From Roseimaritima ulvae (GTDB lineage: Bacteria; Planctomycetota; Planctomycetia; Pirellulales; Pirellulaceae), in assembly GCF_008065135.1 (NCBI RefSeq), contig NZ_CP042914.1, forward strand, positions 4,879,404 through 4,943,403: a stretch of DNA of 64,000 nucleotides, written 5' to 3'. The translations under genes and the position numbers were made by a program. This document shows positions 24,969 to 35,255 of this stretch, one piece after another; within the stretch, counting starts at the first letter, position 1; each line of letters opens with the position of its first letter. The notes beneath the pieces are model-generated. The model made no database searches, had not been told where the DNA came from, and saw only the letters and a program-made list of their open reading frames with translations.

Positions 24969-26315
24969 ATGAAGTATCGCACCACGTTGCTCTGGCAAAC
25001 TTGCTTGACGTTGGTTTGCCTCGGTAGTGCCGCGGCGGCCGAAAGCGGCCAACCCAACATCCTGCTGATCTTTGCGGACGATGTCGGTCAGGAGGTGCTG
25101 GAGTGTTACGGCGGCCAGTCTTATCAAACTCCGCACCTGAACGAGTTGTCGCGGACAGGTATGACCTTTCATCACGCTTATAGCATGCCCGTCTGTCATC
25201 CCTCACGGATAACATTGATGTCCGGTCGGTACCCGTTCCGTCATGGCCGGGTGGCCTGGGGTTCGTATCCGGAAGCCGCCGAAACCAACACGTTTTCCAA
25301 CTATCTGCAACGTGCGGGATACACGACGGGGATTGCCGGCAAGTGGCAGTTGTGTCTGTTAAAGGACGACCCATCTCATCCGCAGCGTCTGGGGTTTAAC
25401 CACTCGGATCTGTTCGGCTGGCACGAGGGGCCGCGGTACTACGAGCCGATGCTGTATCGCAACGGTACGGTGCGGGACGATACGCTGGGTCACTACGGGC
25501 CGGACCTTTACCAAAGCAGTTTGATCGAATTCATGAAGGCGAATCGCGACCGCCCCTTCTTCGCGTACTACTCCATGGCCGTGGCTCATGAAGTCACCGA
25601 CGACCTGCCGCAGCCGGTGCCGCACGGTCCCTTCGATCGCTACGACAACTACGCCGAAATGGTTGCTGAAATGGATCAGGGCGTCGGCCGCCTGGTAGCC
25701 GCCTTGAACGCCCTGGAGCTTCGTGAAAAAACGCTGATCCTGTTTCTGGCCGACAACGGCACCCCGCCGGAAATCATCATCAGGGCCGAGGAGCAAGACC
25801 TGCTTCGAACTCCCGTGGTCTCGCGTCGCAATGGGCTGGACGTCCCCGGCGGCAAGAAGCAGCTGACCAATGCCGGGACGAATGTACCCATGATTGCAAA
25901 CTGGCCAGGCACGATTGCCCCAGGGCAACAAGTCGACGACCTGGTGGACTTCAGCGACATCCTGCCGACGTTTTTGGATCTGGCCGGGGCTCCGCTGCCA
26001 ACCGAACAACCGTTGGACGGTGTTAGTTTCGCCAACCGGCTGCGCGGCAAGGGTGCTTCGCCACGCCGATTTGCCTATTGCGAAGAAGCCGTCTTGCCCA
26101 AGCCGGGCGGCGTGGAGCCCGACGGCAAAAGTTCCGGGTTGCGTTGGGTCCGCACACAGGATTGGAAACTTTATAACGACGGTCGTTTGTTTTACATGGC
26201 CGAAGATCCGGTCGAACGGTACCCGCTGACCGGCCCGCAGGATGACGCCCCCCGGGCCGCGGTTCGCCAACAGCTAAAGCGTGCCTTCGAAGAGCTTAGT
26301 CTGTCCAGCGAATGA
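24969..26315 (+). CDS. Secreted sulfatase
   Basis: A 448-residue type I (formylglycine) sulfatase. A signal peptide covers residues 1-24 ([20 protein letters not shown]). Metal ligands D37/D38 lie in [11 protein letters not shown]. The signature CHPSR (C76, P78, S79, R80) followed by [11 protein letters not shown] is the site where Cys is converted to formylglycine. [10 protein letters not shown] and [10 protein letters not shown] give further active-site residues; the first has Gln-Leu where many sulfatases have a His. It should remove sulfate esters from extracellular or periplasmic polysaccharides. ATG at 24969 is preceded by GAAAG. The anaerobic or oxygen-dependent maturase is not in the window. 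Confidence 0.92.
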   Translation: MKYRTTLLWQTCLTLVCLGSAAAAESGQPNILLIFADDVGQEVLECYGGQSYQTPHLNELSRTGMTFHHAYSMPVCHPSRITLMSGRYPFRHGRVAWGSYPEAAETNTFSNYLQRAGYTTGIAGKWQLCLLKDDPSHPQRLGFNHSDLFGWHEGPRYYEPMLYRNGTVRDDTLGHYGPDLYQSSLIEFMKANRDRPFFAYYSMAVAHEVTDDLPQPVPHGPFDRYDNYAEMVAEMDQGVGRLVAALNALELREKTLILFLADNGTPPEIIIRAEEQDLLRTPVVSRRNGLDVPGGKKQLTNAGTNVPMIANWPGTIAPGQQVDDLVDFSDILPTFLDLAGAPLPTEQPLDGVSFANRLRGKGASPRRFAYCEEAVLPKPGGVEPDGKSSGLRWVRTQDWKLYNDGRLFYMAEDPVERYPLTGPQDDAPRAAVRQQLKRAFEELSLSSE

Positions 26316-26752
26316 GGCGGCGAATGTGTGTCCCCCAGTATTCGCCTGCGGCGACCTCGTTTAACCCGTAGCCGCAGGAGACGTCCCTCGCTGACGCTCG
26401 AACCTCCCAGAGGACGTGTGATCAATAAATTGGGAGAGTTCGGGGGCCTCTCGCAACCGCAACGCGGTTCAACAACAGAGCCCAGGGTCGCGCAGCGCAC
26501 CCTGGGATTCCAGCCCCGTCACCCGCGAACCCTGAAGGGGTTCAACAATTCTCCTTCCCGCACCGTGTCCCGTGGCCGAGAAGTGTTCGACCCCGTTGGG
26601 GTCCACTGCGGGAATTTCACAAATCCTTGGGTGCGCTGCGCGACCCAAGGCTTTGTTGTCCGACCGCGTTGCGGTCAAGCACTCTCCCGACTAATAAATC
26701 GCACGTCCCGAGTGAGAGTGCAGTGCAGCCCTAGATACCTGCGCGTTCCCAC
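26316..26752. repeat. Repeat-filled gap: one element nested in another
   Basis: From 26386 the dispersed CCTCGCTGACGCTCG repeat begins, is broken after AATAAAT (26424-26430) and resumes from a second AATAAAT (26693-26699) with CGCACGTCCCGAG. Between them sits an element of about 260 bases ending in GGGAGAGT/ACTCTCCC, with internal hairpins CCAGGGTCGCGCAGCGCACC and CTTGGGTGCGCTGCGCGACC and repeats GCGGTTCAACAA. The 7-base direct repeat looks like a target duplication. Open frames across it are not genes. Confidence 0.7.
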
Positions 26753-28177
26753 TTAACCCGCAAAAGCTTCGCGGATGACTTCGCCGCCCAACACGGTGGG
26801 GATCTCTTCGCGGCTGTTATGCAGGTACACCAGTTTGTGCTGATCGAGTCCCAGGCCGTGCAACATCGTGGCGTGCAGGTCATGCGGCGAGAGCGGGCGT
26901 TCGACCGGCACAAACCCCAGCTCGTCCGTGGCTCCGATCACCTGCCCGCCTCGCACGCCGCCGCCGGCCATCCACATCGTGTAACCGGCCGGGGAATGAT
27001 CGCGGCCGCGTTTGTCTCCCGTCCGATTGCCTTCGGTCGTGGGCGTTCGCCCAAACTCCCCGCCCCACACGACCAATGTGTGTTCCAACAAATTGCGTTG
27101 TTTGAGGTCTTGCAACAGACCGGCAATGGGCTGATCGGTCGCGCGGCAGCGGTTGATATGATTGCTTTTCAGGGAACCGTGAGCGTCCCAGCCCCCGTTA
27201 CGTAATTGGATGAAGCGGACGCCCTGTTCGACCAGTCGCCGGGCCAACAAACAATGCCGTCCAAACACCGCACTGGGTTTCTGGTCGATCCCGTACATCT
27301 TCTGCGTGGCTTCGGTTTCCCGGGACAGATCCAGGATCTCTGGTGCGTTCATCTGCATCCGAAAACCGAGCTCGTACGATTCGATACGGGCTTCCAGTTC
27401 TGAATTTTGATATTGCCGCTGCAAGTGTTGCCGATTCATCATGCGGATGAAATCCAGTTGTTCGCGACGATCGGCCACGCTGTAAAGATTTGGCAATTCG
27501 CTGTAGGGAACCCCACGTTGGTCGTCCAGTTGCGTGCCCTGGAAGCGAGCCGGTAGGAATCCGCTGCCCCAGCCCGGGCGCTGCGGCGCGGGTCCGCTGG
27601 AATTGGATGACAGCACAATGAACCCCGGAAGGTCGCGGGCTTCGCTGCCCAAGCCGTACGTCACCCAGCCACCGAGGCTGGGGCGTTCGCCCAAAGACGA
27701 TCCGGTGAGCGTAAAATTTTCCGCCGGCCCGTGGACGGGAATCCGGTGGTTCAAGGACCGGATCACGCACAGATCGTCAACGTGCCGGGCGGTGTGGGGC
27801 AGCAGATCGGAGACTTCGATGCCGCTTTCGCCGTACTTCTGAAATCCGAACGGCGAGGCCATCAGTTTCGACCCCACGCCCGAACGCGGAATGTTCGGTA
27901 CGTTGGCCGCAATACTGTCCGGCACGAACTCGCCTTCCAAAGCCGTCAACTGAGGCTTGGGGTCGAAGGTATCCATGTGGCCGGGACCGCCCGACATAAA
28001 CAGGAAAATGACGTTCTTGACCGTGGCCGGGAAATGCGGCAGCTGCGAACCACCGGCGGCCTGGCCCACGGCCGCCGCGTCGTCGTGCAACAAAGCGTTC
28101 AAGGCGATCGCTCCCAGGCCGAGACCGGCGGATCCGAGCAGGGCGCGTCGAGATTGGCGAAGGGGATGGGGGATCAT
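26753..28177 (-). CDS. DUF1501 Tat-exported protein
   Basis: A 474-residue protein of the DUF1501 family, distantly related to sulfatase/alkaline phosphatase fold enzymes. ATG at 28177 gives a Tat-type signal: [20 protein letters not shown]. Family markers are [52 protein letters not shown] and [20 protein letters not shown]. These proteins occur in large numbers in planctomycetes, nearly always next to a DUF1549/DUF1553 cytochrome protein, as here (28410-31553 upstream on the same strand). Their reaction is unknown; a role with polysaccharide breakdown is usually assumed. Confidence 0.9.
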   Translation of the reverse strand: MIPHPLRQSRRALLGSAGLGLGAIALNALLHDDAAAVGQAAGGSQLPHFPATVKNVIFLFMSGGPGHMDTFDPKPQLTALEGEFVPDSIAANVPNIPRSGVGSKLMASPFGFQKYGESGIEVSDLLPHTARHVDDLCVIRSLNHRIPVHGPAENFTLTGSSLGERPSLGGWVTYGLGSEARDLPGFIVLSSNSSGPAPQRPGWGSGFLPARFQGTQLDDQRGVPYSELPNLYSVADRREQLDFIRMMNRQHLQRQYQNSELEARIESYELGFRMQMNAPEILDLSRETEATQKMYGIDQKPSAVFGRHCLLARRLVEQGVRFIQLRNGGWDAHGSLKSNHINRCRATDQPIAGLLQDLKQRNLLEHTLVVWGGEFGRTPTTEGNRTGDKRGRDHSPAGYTMWMAGGGVRGGQVIGATDELGFVPVERPLSPHDLHATMLHGLGLDQHKLVYLHNSREEIPTVLGGEVIREAFAG

Positions 28178-28239
28178 GGCGGGGCCAAAGGTTTGGGAGT
28201 AGCGGTGAGAATGACGTAAAGTAATTGCGTTGGTTCGCG

Positions 28240-28410
28240 CGACGTCTGAATTAGTCGCATTGATTAACAAGCATACGGAACTTCACCCTCCCCCTGGGAG
28301 AGTGAAGTGAATCCGTCAATAATACAATTCACGTCCCGAGGAAGGGTGAAGGGAAATCTGTAGACACCAAGCCCAGGGGAGGGTGAAGTGCTTCATAGTC
28401 AGGCGACTCT
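28240..28410. mobile_element. MITE-like element, degenerate copy
   Basis: CGACGTCTGAATTAGTCGCA at 28240 resembles the terminal repeat of the elements at 14963 and 45134 (about 18 of 23 positions), and the right end near 28395-28410 (GTCAGGCGACTCT) is the inverted partner. The interior holds two hairpin units of the dispersed repeat. It fills the gap between the two genes of a pair, and the right end reaches the stop codon of the upstream gene. Confidence 0.5.
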
Positions 28411-31400
28411 TAGGGGATATAAACAAACTCATTCAGATTCATCATCGCGTGGCAGAACCGAATCAACTCGGGGCGAACGTCCTCGGCCGTCGTCGAGTCT
28501 TGCGGGCGGTCAGCGGGCTGCAGGAGGGCCATTGCCCAGCCGAGTTCATCGTCCAGCGGTTGGCGACCGACCGTCCGCTGGAAGACAGCTTGAATCAACG
28601 CTTGCGGATCGTCTCCGGCCTGCTGGTGGACCAACCGCGCCAGCCGCTCGGCGCGGCTGACCACAAACGGACTGTTCAGCAGGTACAGCGGCTGCAGGGC
28701 CACGGTCGACACCTCACGTCGCGAACAGCTGCGGACGCCGTCGGGGGCATCAAACATCTTCATCACATCGGGCAATTGGCTGCGTCGTTGCGACAGATAA
28801 ATCGTCCGCCGCAGCGTGTCTTCTTCGCGTTCCGGTGCAACACTTGGTCCACCAACCAGCCGGTTTAAATCGCCGCTGGCAACCAGAATCGAATCACGGA
28901 TCACTTCCGCTTCCATGCGTCGCTGCGGCCACCGCCACAGCGTCTTGTTCTCAGGATCCAGTTCGTCGTTGGCGGCGTTGAAGTGACTGGATTGACGGTA
29001 GGTTGCCGAAGTCACGATCAAGCGGTGAATATGCTTGCTGCTCCAGCCGCTATCGATCAGTTCCGAAGCCAGCCAATCCAACAGCAACGGATGGCTGGGC
29101 GCCGCGCCGTGCGTCCCGAAATTGCTGGGCGTGGCGACCAACCCGCGACCGAAATGGGATTGCCAAAGTCGATTCACCCAGACACGGGCGACGAGCGGAT
29201 TCTGTGGACTGGCAAGCCAATCGGCAAACGCCTGCCGGGGCGTGGGCGAAAGCTCCGATGGGGTTTCGCCCAGCACCGCGGGCCAAGCCGGTTCGACTCG
29301 CAGACCAGGCCGACGCACATCCCCGCGGACCAAAACACGCGTGACCTGATCCGACAGGAAGTCCGGCGAATAGGGCAGGGGAGAGCGGTTGACGACCGGC
29401 AGACGTTGAACGTCTTTATCGCCAGTCAGCGGCGAATAAAATCCCCAGGTGTGAGCCGGATAGTCGCCGGGATCCACTTTGAGTTTTTTGGCTTCGGAAA
29501 GATAAAAACGGTAGGAATCGTTGGTAAACCAGTGTTGGATATCCTCAGCCGGATTTGATGACGCTTGGCGGAGGCTGTAGTTGCCCAGTTGACCGTTGGC
29601 AAAAAACGCCATCAACGCGTAGTAGTCACGTTGCATCAATGGTTCGAATTTGTGGTTGTGGCACTGGGCGCATTCCATCGTCAGTCCTAACACGGCGCTG
29701 GACGTGTTGTCGACGATGTCCATCAACACGCCCATCCGCTGCAAAGACTTGTCCAGCTGATTACCGCTGATGCGAGCCGCGCCCAGGAAGCCGGTGGCGA
29801 TCAAGGCTTCGTCGGAGTAGGGCTGCAGTTCGTCGCCGGCAATTTGTTCGCGCAGGAATTGGGCGTAAGGTTTATCGCGATTGAAGGCGTCGATAACGTA
29901 ATCGCGGTAACGCCAGGCAAACGGACGGGGGATATCGTGCTGGTAGCCCTGGCTTTCACCCCATCGCGCCAAGTCCAGCCAGTAACGCGCCATCCGTTCG
30001 CCATAATGCGGCGACTGCAACAGTTCCGCCACCAGTTTTGGATACGCGTCCGCCGCCAAATCGTTCACAAAGGCTTCCGTCTGGGCGAAGGTCGGCGGCA
30101 AACCCAGCAGATCCAGGTACAGCCGTCGCACCAACGTGCGACGCTCCGCCGGCGCTACCGGCGTCACACCAACGGCTTCACGGCGGGCGGAAAGAAATGC
30201 GTCGATCGGATGCAGCGGACCGGCGGTGTTCGCTTCGCCGTTGTTGGTCGGCACCTCCGGTCGCTCGATCGGTGCAAAGGCCCAATGATCGGACTCGACC
30301 TGTGGCGGAGGCAACAACTTATCATCCCACTTCAATCCCTGATCGATCCAGGCTCGGACTTTCGCGATTTCGATTTCCGATAGCGGCTCTTCGTCGGGAG
30401 GCATCCGCTCGGAATCCGAGTTCGTCGTCAGCACTTTCAACACATGACTGCTGTGACTCTCCCCGGGAACGGCAAACACTTGGCCGGTGCTGAAACCGAG
30501 CCACTCATTGCGGACGTCCAAACGATGGCCCGCATCCGGGTACTCGCCGGCGTGGCAATCGAAGCAGCGATCGCGCAAGATCGGGTAGATGTCGGCGGTG
30601 AAATCGATGGGCTGGTCCCAGGTGACCGCCGGTTTGGCTCCGGCACCGGAGTGCGCAGCCGGGTCATCTGCCGAATGCAGAAAAGCAAACGCGTCCTGCC
30701 AGGACCGCGACAAAACCAAGTCGTCCACGCGGATGCGATCTTCGCGTTCGGTTTTATTCCCGGTGGAAAATCCCACCCAGCGAATTTGATGGATGCCGTC
30801 CTGTTCGCTCAGCGTCAGCAGCGGTTGATCGACATCATCGACCTGGGGATCCACCCACAATTGAATCTGGCTGTACTTGTTCCGCGCACCGGCGGCTTGT
30901 TTAGCGATCCTGGCGATCACCTGATACGTCTTGCCGGGTTCCAGCTCTTTGCGACTCCAAGCCGTCTGTCGCGACCCAAAGCGGACCATAAACACGTTCT
31001 TGCCGCGACTGGGTCCGCGGTCCGCCATATGGATTCCGATGTTGGGAATGCCCACGGCGTGGACGGCTTGATCACTGCCTTCGGTGCGGTCCAGCCAGAG
31101 CACAAAAAATTCGGGGTCATTGGCTGCAGCGGCAGCGGATGGTTCATACAGCATACGAAAGCCGACGAACAATTCCTCGTCGGCGTAGGTTCGGCTCAGC
31201 TCGCGGCGCAATGGATTGTTGCGTTGTTTGGTGCCGCCGATCAGCACGCTGGGCGCCGAGGCCTGCGAGGATGATGCGCCGCTATCAGCGGCAAATTTTG
31301 CCGGCCGCAACTGCGACAGCTGCCAGGGCCGGGCAAAGCCGGTTTGTGCCGCCGCGGCCGGGTGACGGCCGAAATCATGTTGAGGCAAAAATCGGTCCGC

Positions 31401-31553
31401 AGCCAAACGTACCGAATCCGCGTTTGCTTCCTGGCCCCAGACCACCGGGCCACCCCATCCGGTCGCCAACATCGCCCCCCAACAAAATGAAAAAACTCCC
31501 AAGCATCGCAACCTCATCCGTCGGCAAGCGGTGGGGGTTTGATCAAAGCGCAT
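28410..31553 (-). CDS. PSCyt1/DUF1549/DUF1553 cytochrome-domain protein
   Basis: A 1047-residue exported protein typical of planctomycetes. ATG at 31553 has GAGG nine bases upstream; a second ATG at 31517 is possible. An N-terminal beta-rich region of about 300 residues ([20 protein letters not shown]) is followed by the planctomycete cytochrome c domain with heme motif CFDCH in [18 protein letters not shown]. Then come DUF1549 ([23 protein letters not shown]) and DUF1553 ([29 protein letters not shown]). It is the partner of the DUF1501 gene downstream. The pair is thought to act in oxidative or hydrolytic carbohydrate breakdown in the periplasm, without biochemical proof. Confidence 0.92.
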   Translation of the reverse strand: MRFDQTPTACRRMRLRCLGVFSFCWGAMLATGWGGPVVWGQEANADSVRLAADRFLPQHDFGRHPAAAAQTGFARPWQLSQLRPAKFAADSGASSSQASAPSVLIGGTKQRNNPLRRELSRTYADEELFVGFRMLYEPSAAAAANDPEFFVLWLDRTEGSDQAVHAVGIPNIGIHMADRGPSRGKNVFMVRFGSRQTAWSRKELEPGKTYQVIARIAKQAAGARNKYSQIQLWVDPQVDDVDQPLLTLSEQDGIHQIRWVGFSTGNKTEREDRIRVDDLVLSRSWQDAFAFLHSADDPAAHSGAGAKPAVTWDQPIDFTADIYPILRDRCFDCHAGEYPDAGHRLDVRNEWLGFSTGQVFAVPGESHSSHVLKVLTTNSDSERMPPDEEPLSEIEIAKVRAWIDQGLKWDDKLLPPPQVESDHWAFAPIERPEVPTNNGEANTAGPLHPIDAFLSARREAVGVTPVAPAERRTLVRRLYLDLLGLPPTFAQTEAFVNDLAADAYPKLVAELLQSPHYGERMARYWLDLARWGESQGYQHDIPRPFAWRYRDYVIDAFNRDKPYAQFLREQIAGDELQPYSDEALIATGFLGAARISGNQLDKSLQRMGVLMDIVDNTSSAVLGLTMECAQCHNHKFEPLMQRDYYALMAFFANGQLGNYSLRQASSNPAEDIQHWFTNDSYRFYLSEAKKLKVDPGDYPAHTWGFYSPLTGDKDVQRLPVVNRSPLPYSPDFLSDQVTRVLVRGDVRRPGLRVEPAWPAVLGETPSELSPTPRQAFADWLASPQNPLVARVWVNRLWQSHFGRGLVATPSNFGTHGAAPSHPLLLDWLASELIDSGWSSKHIHRLIVTSATYRQSSHFNAANDELDPENKTLWRWPQRRMEAEVIRDSILVASGDLNRLVGGPSVAPEREEDTLRRTIYLSQRRSQLPDVMKMFDAPDGVRSCSRREVSTVALQPLYLLNSPFVVSRAERLARLVHQQAGDDPQALIQAVFQRTVGRQPLDDELGWAMALLQPADRPQDSTTAEDVRPELIRFCHAMMNLNEFVYIP

Positions 31554-31604
31554 TGCAAATTGCCTCGGGGAAGGATACCGGCGAGTAGTTTGTGGGCCCC
31601 CCAA

Positions 31605-32008
31605 GATAACGCAAGCTGAGACAGATATCGAGTTCTTGCCGCCCAGTGAAGGCGGCCGGGTGTGTGTTCACCGGTCTCGTTGGAGACTGCTGCGTTATTC
31701 GGATTGCACCCTCCCCCTGGGCATTGGTGTCTGCACATCTTCCTTCACCCTCCCGGGGGACGTGAAAGGTATTACTGCAGCATTGGACCTTGGGGCCGCT
31801 TGCTTCACCCTCCTTTTCAAGGAGGGTCGAGCCTTAGCGAGGGGAGGTTCTTTTGCGGCGGCGCGGTCGCCCTCTCCTCGCTGACGCTCGACGCTCCCAG
31901 AGGGAGAGTGAAGTGAATCCTTCATTAATACCTTTCACGTCCCGAGGGAGGGTGAAAGACTATTGCGTCACGCGTTGCCAGAAAACGTTAAGTAATATGG
32001 CTTTAACG
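31605..32008. repeat. Intergenic block of dispersed hairpin repeats
   Basis: Several units of the dispersed repeat family stand in a row: CACCCTCCCCCTGGGCATTG, CACATCTTCCTTCACCCTCC with GGGGGACGTGAAAG, CTCGCTGACGCTCGACGCTC and TTTCACGTCCCGAGGGAGGG. The copy at about 31879-31962 is a good uninterrupted reference for the one that was split at 26.4 kb. No gene is supported here. Confidence 0.75.
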
Positions 32009-34450
32009 CTACGGCTTGTACGCCAGCAGCCGCAGGGCGTTGCAGACCACCAGCAGCGTGGAGCCTTCATGGAGCACCACGGCGGGACCGATGTTCAATC
32101 CCAAGATGGTTGCGGGAACCAGGAACACCACCATCCCGAGGCTGATCCAAAGGTTTTGCCGGATGATGCGGCTTGTGGCACGGCTTAGTCCGATCGCCAG
32201 CGGCAAGTGATCGAGTTCGTCGGCCATCAGGGCCACGTCGGCGGTTTCCAGAGCGACGTCGCTGCCGGCGGCGCCCATCGCGATGCCGACCGCCGCCGAA
32301 GCCATGGCTGGCGCGTCGTTGACTCCGTCGCCCACCATGGCGACGCCGCTTTGACGATTCAGTTTCTTGATCTCGTTGACTTTGTCTTCCGGCATCAACT
32401 CGCCCAGCGCCGTGTCGATTCCCACGGCGGCGGCCACGGCATTGGCAACCTGCTGATTGTCGCCCGAAATCATGATCATGCGATCGATGCCCAGTTTCCG
32501 CAGTCGAGCAATCGTTCGCGAGGCGGCGTCGCGCGGGGTATCCATCAATCCGATCACGCCCAAGAAACGATCACCATAACGTACCACCATCGTCGTGCGG
32601 CCATCGGATTCGAGCGTGTTGACAGCGTTACGCAGCGCAGCGGGCAACTGGGGACCATCGACTTCGGCGAACAGTTGCTCGTTTCCCAGAAGCACGGTTT
32701 GGGCTTCGACATCGGCCTGCACGCCGCGACCGGTAATGCTCTGAAGATTTTGGGCGGTGGGCAGCGACTGGCCAGTCGACAAGGCATCTAACCGTGTGCG
32801 GCCGTCGCGGACCACGGCTTGTGCGAGCGGGTGGTTGCTGAGCGATTCCACGGCCACGGCAATCCGCAACAGTTCACTTTCCTCAACGCCTTCAGCCGGT
32901 TGGATGTCGGTGATTTTGGGACGGCCCTCGGTCAGCGTTCCCGTTTTGTCAAAGGCGATCGCGTCGAGTTGCCCCAAGCTTTCCAGCGGACCGCCTCCTT
33001 TGATCAGAATCCCGCCACGAGCCGCTCGGGCCACGCCACTCAACACCGCACTGGGAGTCGAGATAGCCAGCGCACAAGGGCTGGAAGCGACCAATACAGC
33101 CATCGCCCGGTAGAAGGATTCGCCGAACGATTCTTGCAGAACCAGCGGGGCGAACAGCAACAACACGACCGTGGCCAGCACGGTGGGTACAAAGACGCGT
33201 TGAAACCGTTTCGTGAATTTCTGGGTCGGCGAAACCCGCGTTTCGGCTTCGTTGACCATCGTTATCACCCGTGCCAAGGTGTTTTCCGCAGCCGTTTTGG
33301 TAACTTGAATTTCGATCGCGCCGGCCTGATTGATCGTGCCCGCATAGACGCGGTGTTCGGCCGCCAGCAATTCCGCATTGTCTGCGGCCGCCTTGCGATC
33401 GGTCACCGGATGTTTGTCGACGGGCATGCTTTCACCGGTGATGGGAGCTTGATCGACGCTGGACTGCCCGGCGATGACAAACCCATCGGCGGCCACACGT
33501 TCGTCCGGTTTGACGACGACCACATCGCCCACCTGCAACGCGTCGACGGATACTTCTTGTTCCCGACCATCGCGTCGCACCCGAGCCGTACTGGGCGTCA
33601 GTTCGGCCAGAGCTTCGATGGCTCGTTTGGCACGGCCCATCGCATAACCTTCCAGCGAGTGCCCCAAGCTGAACAGAAACAGCAGCAACGCCCCTTCCGC
33701 CCAGGCGTCCAACGCAGCCGCTCCGGCCGCCGCGACCAGCATCAGGAAATCGATTTCAAAAGCGCCACCACGAAGCTTTTCGAAGGCTTCGCGGGCCGTG
33801 TAGAATCCACCAAAGAAGAAGGCTGCTAGATAGAAACCGATGGCCACCGTCGCCGACACCGCGGTAAAGCTGGCCAGCAGCCACCCGACCAGCAGGCAGA
33901 CGCCACACAAGCAGGCAAACAGCAATTCGGTTTGACGTCCGAACAAACCTGGCTTGTCGTGGTGGCCGTGACAACATGGCTTGGCCGCTTCGCCATCAGG
34001 ACGCCAGTGGTCGAGTATCTGATCAAGCGACCGATCGATGTCCTGTTCGCCGGTTTGCTGCCGATCGTATTCCACCCGCACCGCTCCATCGGGCGAGACC
34101 ACGGCTTCCAGCACTCCGCTTACGCTGGCCAGTCGCGTTTCCACGGCGCTGGCCCGTCCGGCGTGCATCGGTTCCATCTCGGCATACCAATGACCGTAGC
34201 GTTGCCCCAAGTCCATGCCGACGCGACCAGCCAGATCGCGGACGTCGGCCAACGACAGCACGTCGGGGTCGTAGTGCACACAAAACTCCCCCGTCTGCTC
34301 GCTGCCATTGGTCACCACGTGCGCCGCATCGACACCGCGTTTGGCGGCGATTAAGTCGATGAAGCGTTCGGTGCAACGATCGTCTGGCGAATGCACGCCG
34401 GGGACGAGCAGACGGATCGTAAAGCGAGTTTTTTCGATTGCTTGAGTCAT
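32009..34450 (-). CDS. Heavy-metal P1B-type ATPase (P1B-4-like)
   Basis: An 813-residue metal-exporting ATPase. The N-terminus has degenerate HMA-like folds and a His/Cys stretch (CCHGHHDKPG) before the first helix. Catalytic motifs are all present: TGES (actuator), DKTGTLTEG (phosphorylated Asp), NHPLAQAVV (HP motif) and GDGVNDAPA. The transport-site motif is SPC (ASSPCALAISTPS) rather than CPC, and the penultimate helix region has HEGST; this pair is the mark of the P1B-4 subgroup, linked to cobalt, zinc or iron(II). It is the last gene of the metal island on the minus strand, downstream of the His-tailed lipoprotein. Confidence 0.92.
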   Translation of the reverse strand: MTQAIEKTRFTIRLLVPGVHSPDDRCTERFIDLIAAKRGVDAAHVVTNGSEQTGEFCVHYDPDVLSLADVRDLAGRVGMDLGQRYGHWYAEMEPMHAGRASAVETRLASVSGVLEAVVSPDGAVRVEYDRQQTGEQDIDRSLDQILDHWRPDGEAAKPCCHGHHDKPGLFGRQTELLFACLCGVCLLVGWLLASFTAVSATVAIGFYLAAFFFGGFYTAREAFEKLRGGAFEIDFLMLVAAAGAAALDAWAEGALLLFLFSLGHSLEGYAMGRAKRAIEALAELTPSTARVRRDGREQEVSVDALQVGDVVVVKPDERVAADGFVIAGQSSVDQAPITGESMPVDKHPVTDRKAAADNAELLAAEHRVYAGTINQAGAIEIQVTKTAAENTLARVITMVNEAETRVSPTQKFTKRFQRVFVPTVLATVVLLLFAPLVLQESFGESFYRAMAVLVASSPCALAISTPSAVLSGVARAARGGILIKGGGPLESLGQLDAIAFDKTGTLTEGRPKITDIQPAEGVEESELLRIAVAVESLSNHPLAQAVVRDGRTRLDALSTGQSLPTAQNLQSITGRGVQADVEAQTVLLGNEQLFAEVDGPQLPAALRNAVNTLESDGRTTMVVRYGDRFLGVIGLMDTPRDAASRTIARLRKLGIDRMIMISGDNQQVANAVAAAVGIDTALGELMPEDKVNEIKKLNRQSGVAMVGDGVNDAPAMASAAVGIAMGAAGSDVALETADVALMADELDHLPLAIGLSRATSRIIRQNLWISLGMVVFLVPATILGLNIGPAVVLHEGSTLLVVCNALRLLAYKP

Positions 34451-34481
34451 CAGCTCATTCTATCCCCGCTGCAAGCTCTCT

Positions 34482-34545
34482 GTAGCTACCGTCGCCAGAC
34501 GGTGGGAGCGCGCCCCAAGACCACGCTCTGGCGAGCGTAGCTACG
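34482..34545. repeat. TAGCTAC-type palindromic repeat
   Basis: GTAGCTACCGTCGCCAGACG with CCACGCTCTGGCGAGCGTAG and CTACG: the same family as at 15907-16131 and 58147-58213, here in the opposite orientation. It lies between the P1B ATPase and the lipoprotein gene. Confidence 0.75.
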
Positions 34546-34574
34546 AAGTGACGGCCCGCAGCGGCGATGCTCGT

Positions 34575-35117
34575 TTAGTGCTGATGCCCCGCATGGTCGT
34601 GTCCGTCATGATCGTGGTCATGCTTGATCTGGCCACGATACGGCGTGCCCGCGATGGTGACCGTCAATGTTGGCGCCGCGGCATCATCATCCAAGTGTTT
34701 AACCAACTCGGCGTCGGCAAGCGTGAAGCGAGACGATTTGCCCTCGCCGTCTCCCTCATCGGGATCGGCCACCAATTTGAACTGTTCCGGCGAGCCATCA
34801 TGGGTCAGGTTAATGGTTAGGTCAGCGGCGTCGATGGCAACCGGCTCGGTGGCCGAGGCGTCCAGGATGTAGATGGTCACGGACTGTTCATCGTGGACCA
34901 CTTCGGCATGGTATTCCTCGCTGCCCAATTCAACCAAGGTGCCGTGGTGCGGTCCTTCGGAAGGGTGGTCGTGGACGTCGTCAAATTCCGGTGGCGGACC
35001 ATCCATCGTGATGGTCGTCTGGGAGTCGTCCGGAGCGTCGGCAGCTGGACCACCGCAACCAACGGCAAGAGGAAGAAACGTAAAGCACAGCAGAGCGGTG
35101 AGGTGTTTGTAGATCAT
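34575..35117 (-). CDS. Lipoprotein with His/Asp-rich tail
   Basis: A 180-residue lipoprotein. ATG at 35117 gives a signal peptide ending in lipobox LAVGC, Cys at about residue 19. The middle has a beta-rich domain (VELGSEEYHAEVVHDEQSVT, IYILDASATEPVAIDAADLT) similar to small domains found with RND metal pumps. The last 15 residues are almost all His, Asp and Gly (HDHDHDGHDHAGHQH), a likely metal-binding tail. It lies between the RND pump and P1B ATPase genes on the same strand. A periplasmic metal-binding role is an inference from tail and context. Confidence 0.75.
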   Translation of the reverse strand: MIYKHLTALLCFTFLPLAVGCGGPAADAPDDSQTTITMDGPPPEFDDVHDHPSEGPHHGTLVELGSEEYHAEVVHDEQSVTIYILDASATEPVAIDAADLTINLTHDGSPEQFKLVADPDEGDGEGKSSRFTLADAELVKHLDDDAAAPTLTVTIAGTPYRGQIKHDHDHDGHDHAGHQH

Positions 35118-35148
35118 GGTTGACGTTTGAAGTTTGAGATTGGAAGTC

Positions 35149-35228
35149 ATCAGCCGCATCGCGTTAGCGACCGATTCCCGCGCGCATCGTTCGTGGCGGT
35201 AACCGTGGGCTAGCGTCCTGCGGCTGAT
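35149..35228. repeat. ATCAGCCGC palindromic repeat, copy A
   Basis: An 80-base element with ends ATCAGCCGCA and TGCGGCTGAT and internal GTTAGCGACC/GGGCTAGCGT segments. An inverted relative is at 40022-40102; together they bracket the RND pump and adaptor genes. Confidence 0.8.
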
Positions 35229-35255
35229 CGACACGATAACCGTGGTTGTAAAATC

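Noticed and set aside
26328-26756. Open frames across the 26.4 kb gap
   Set aside because: They translate the nested repeat; frames of this repeat type are frequently misannotated as genes.
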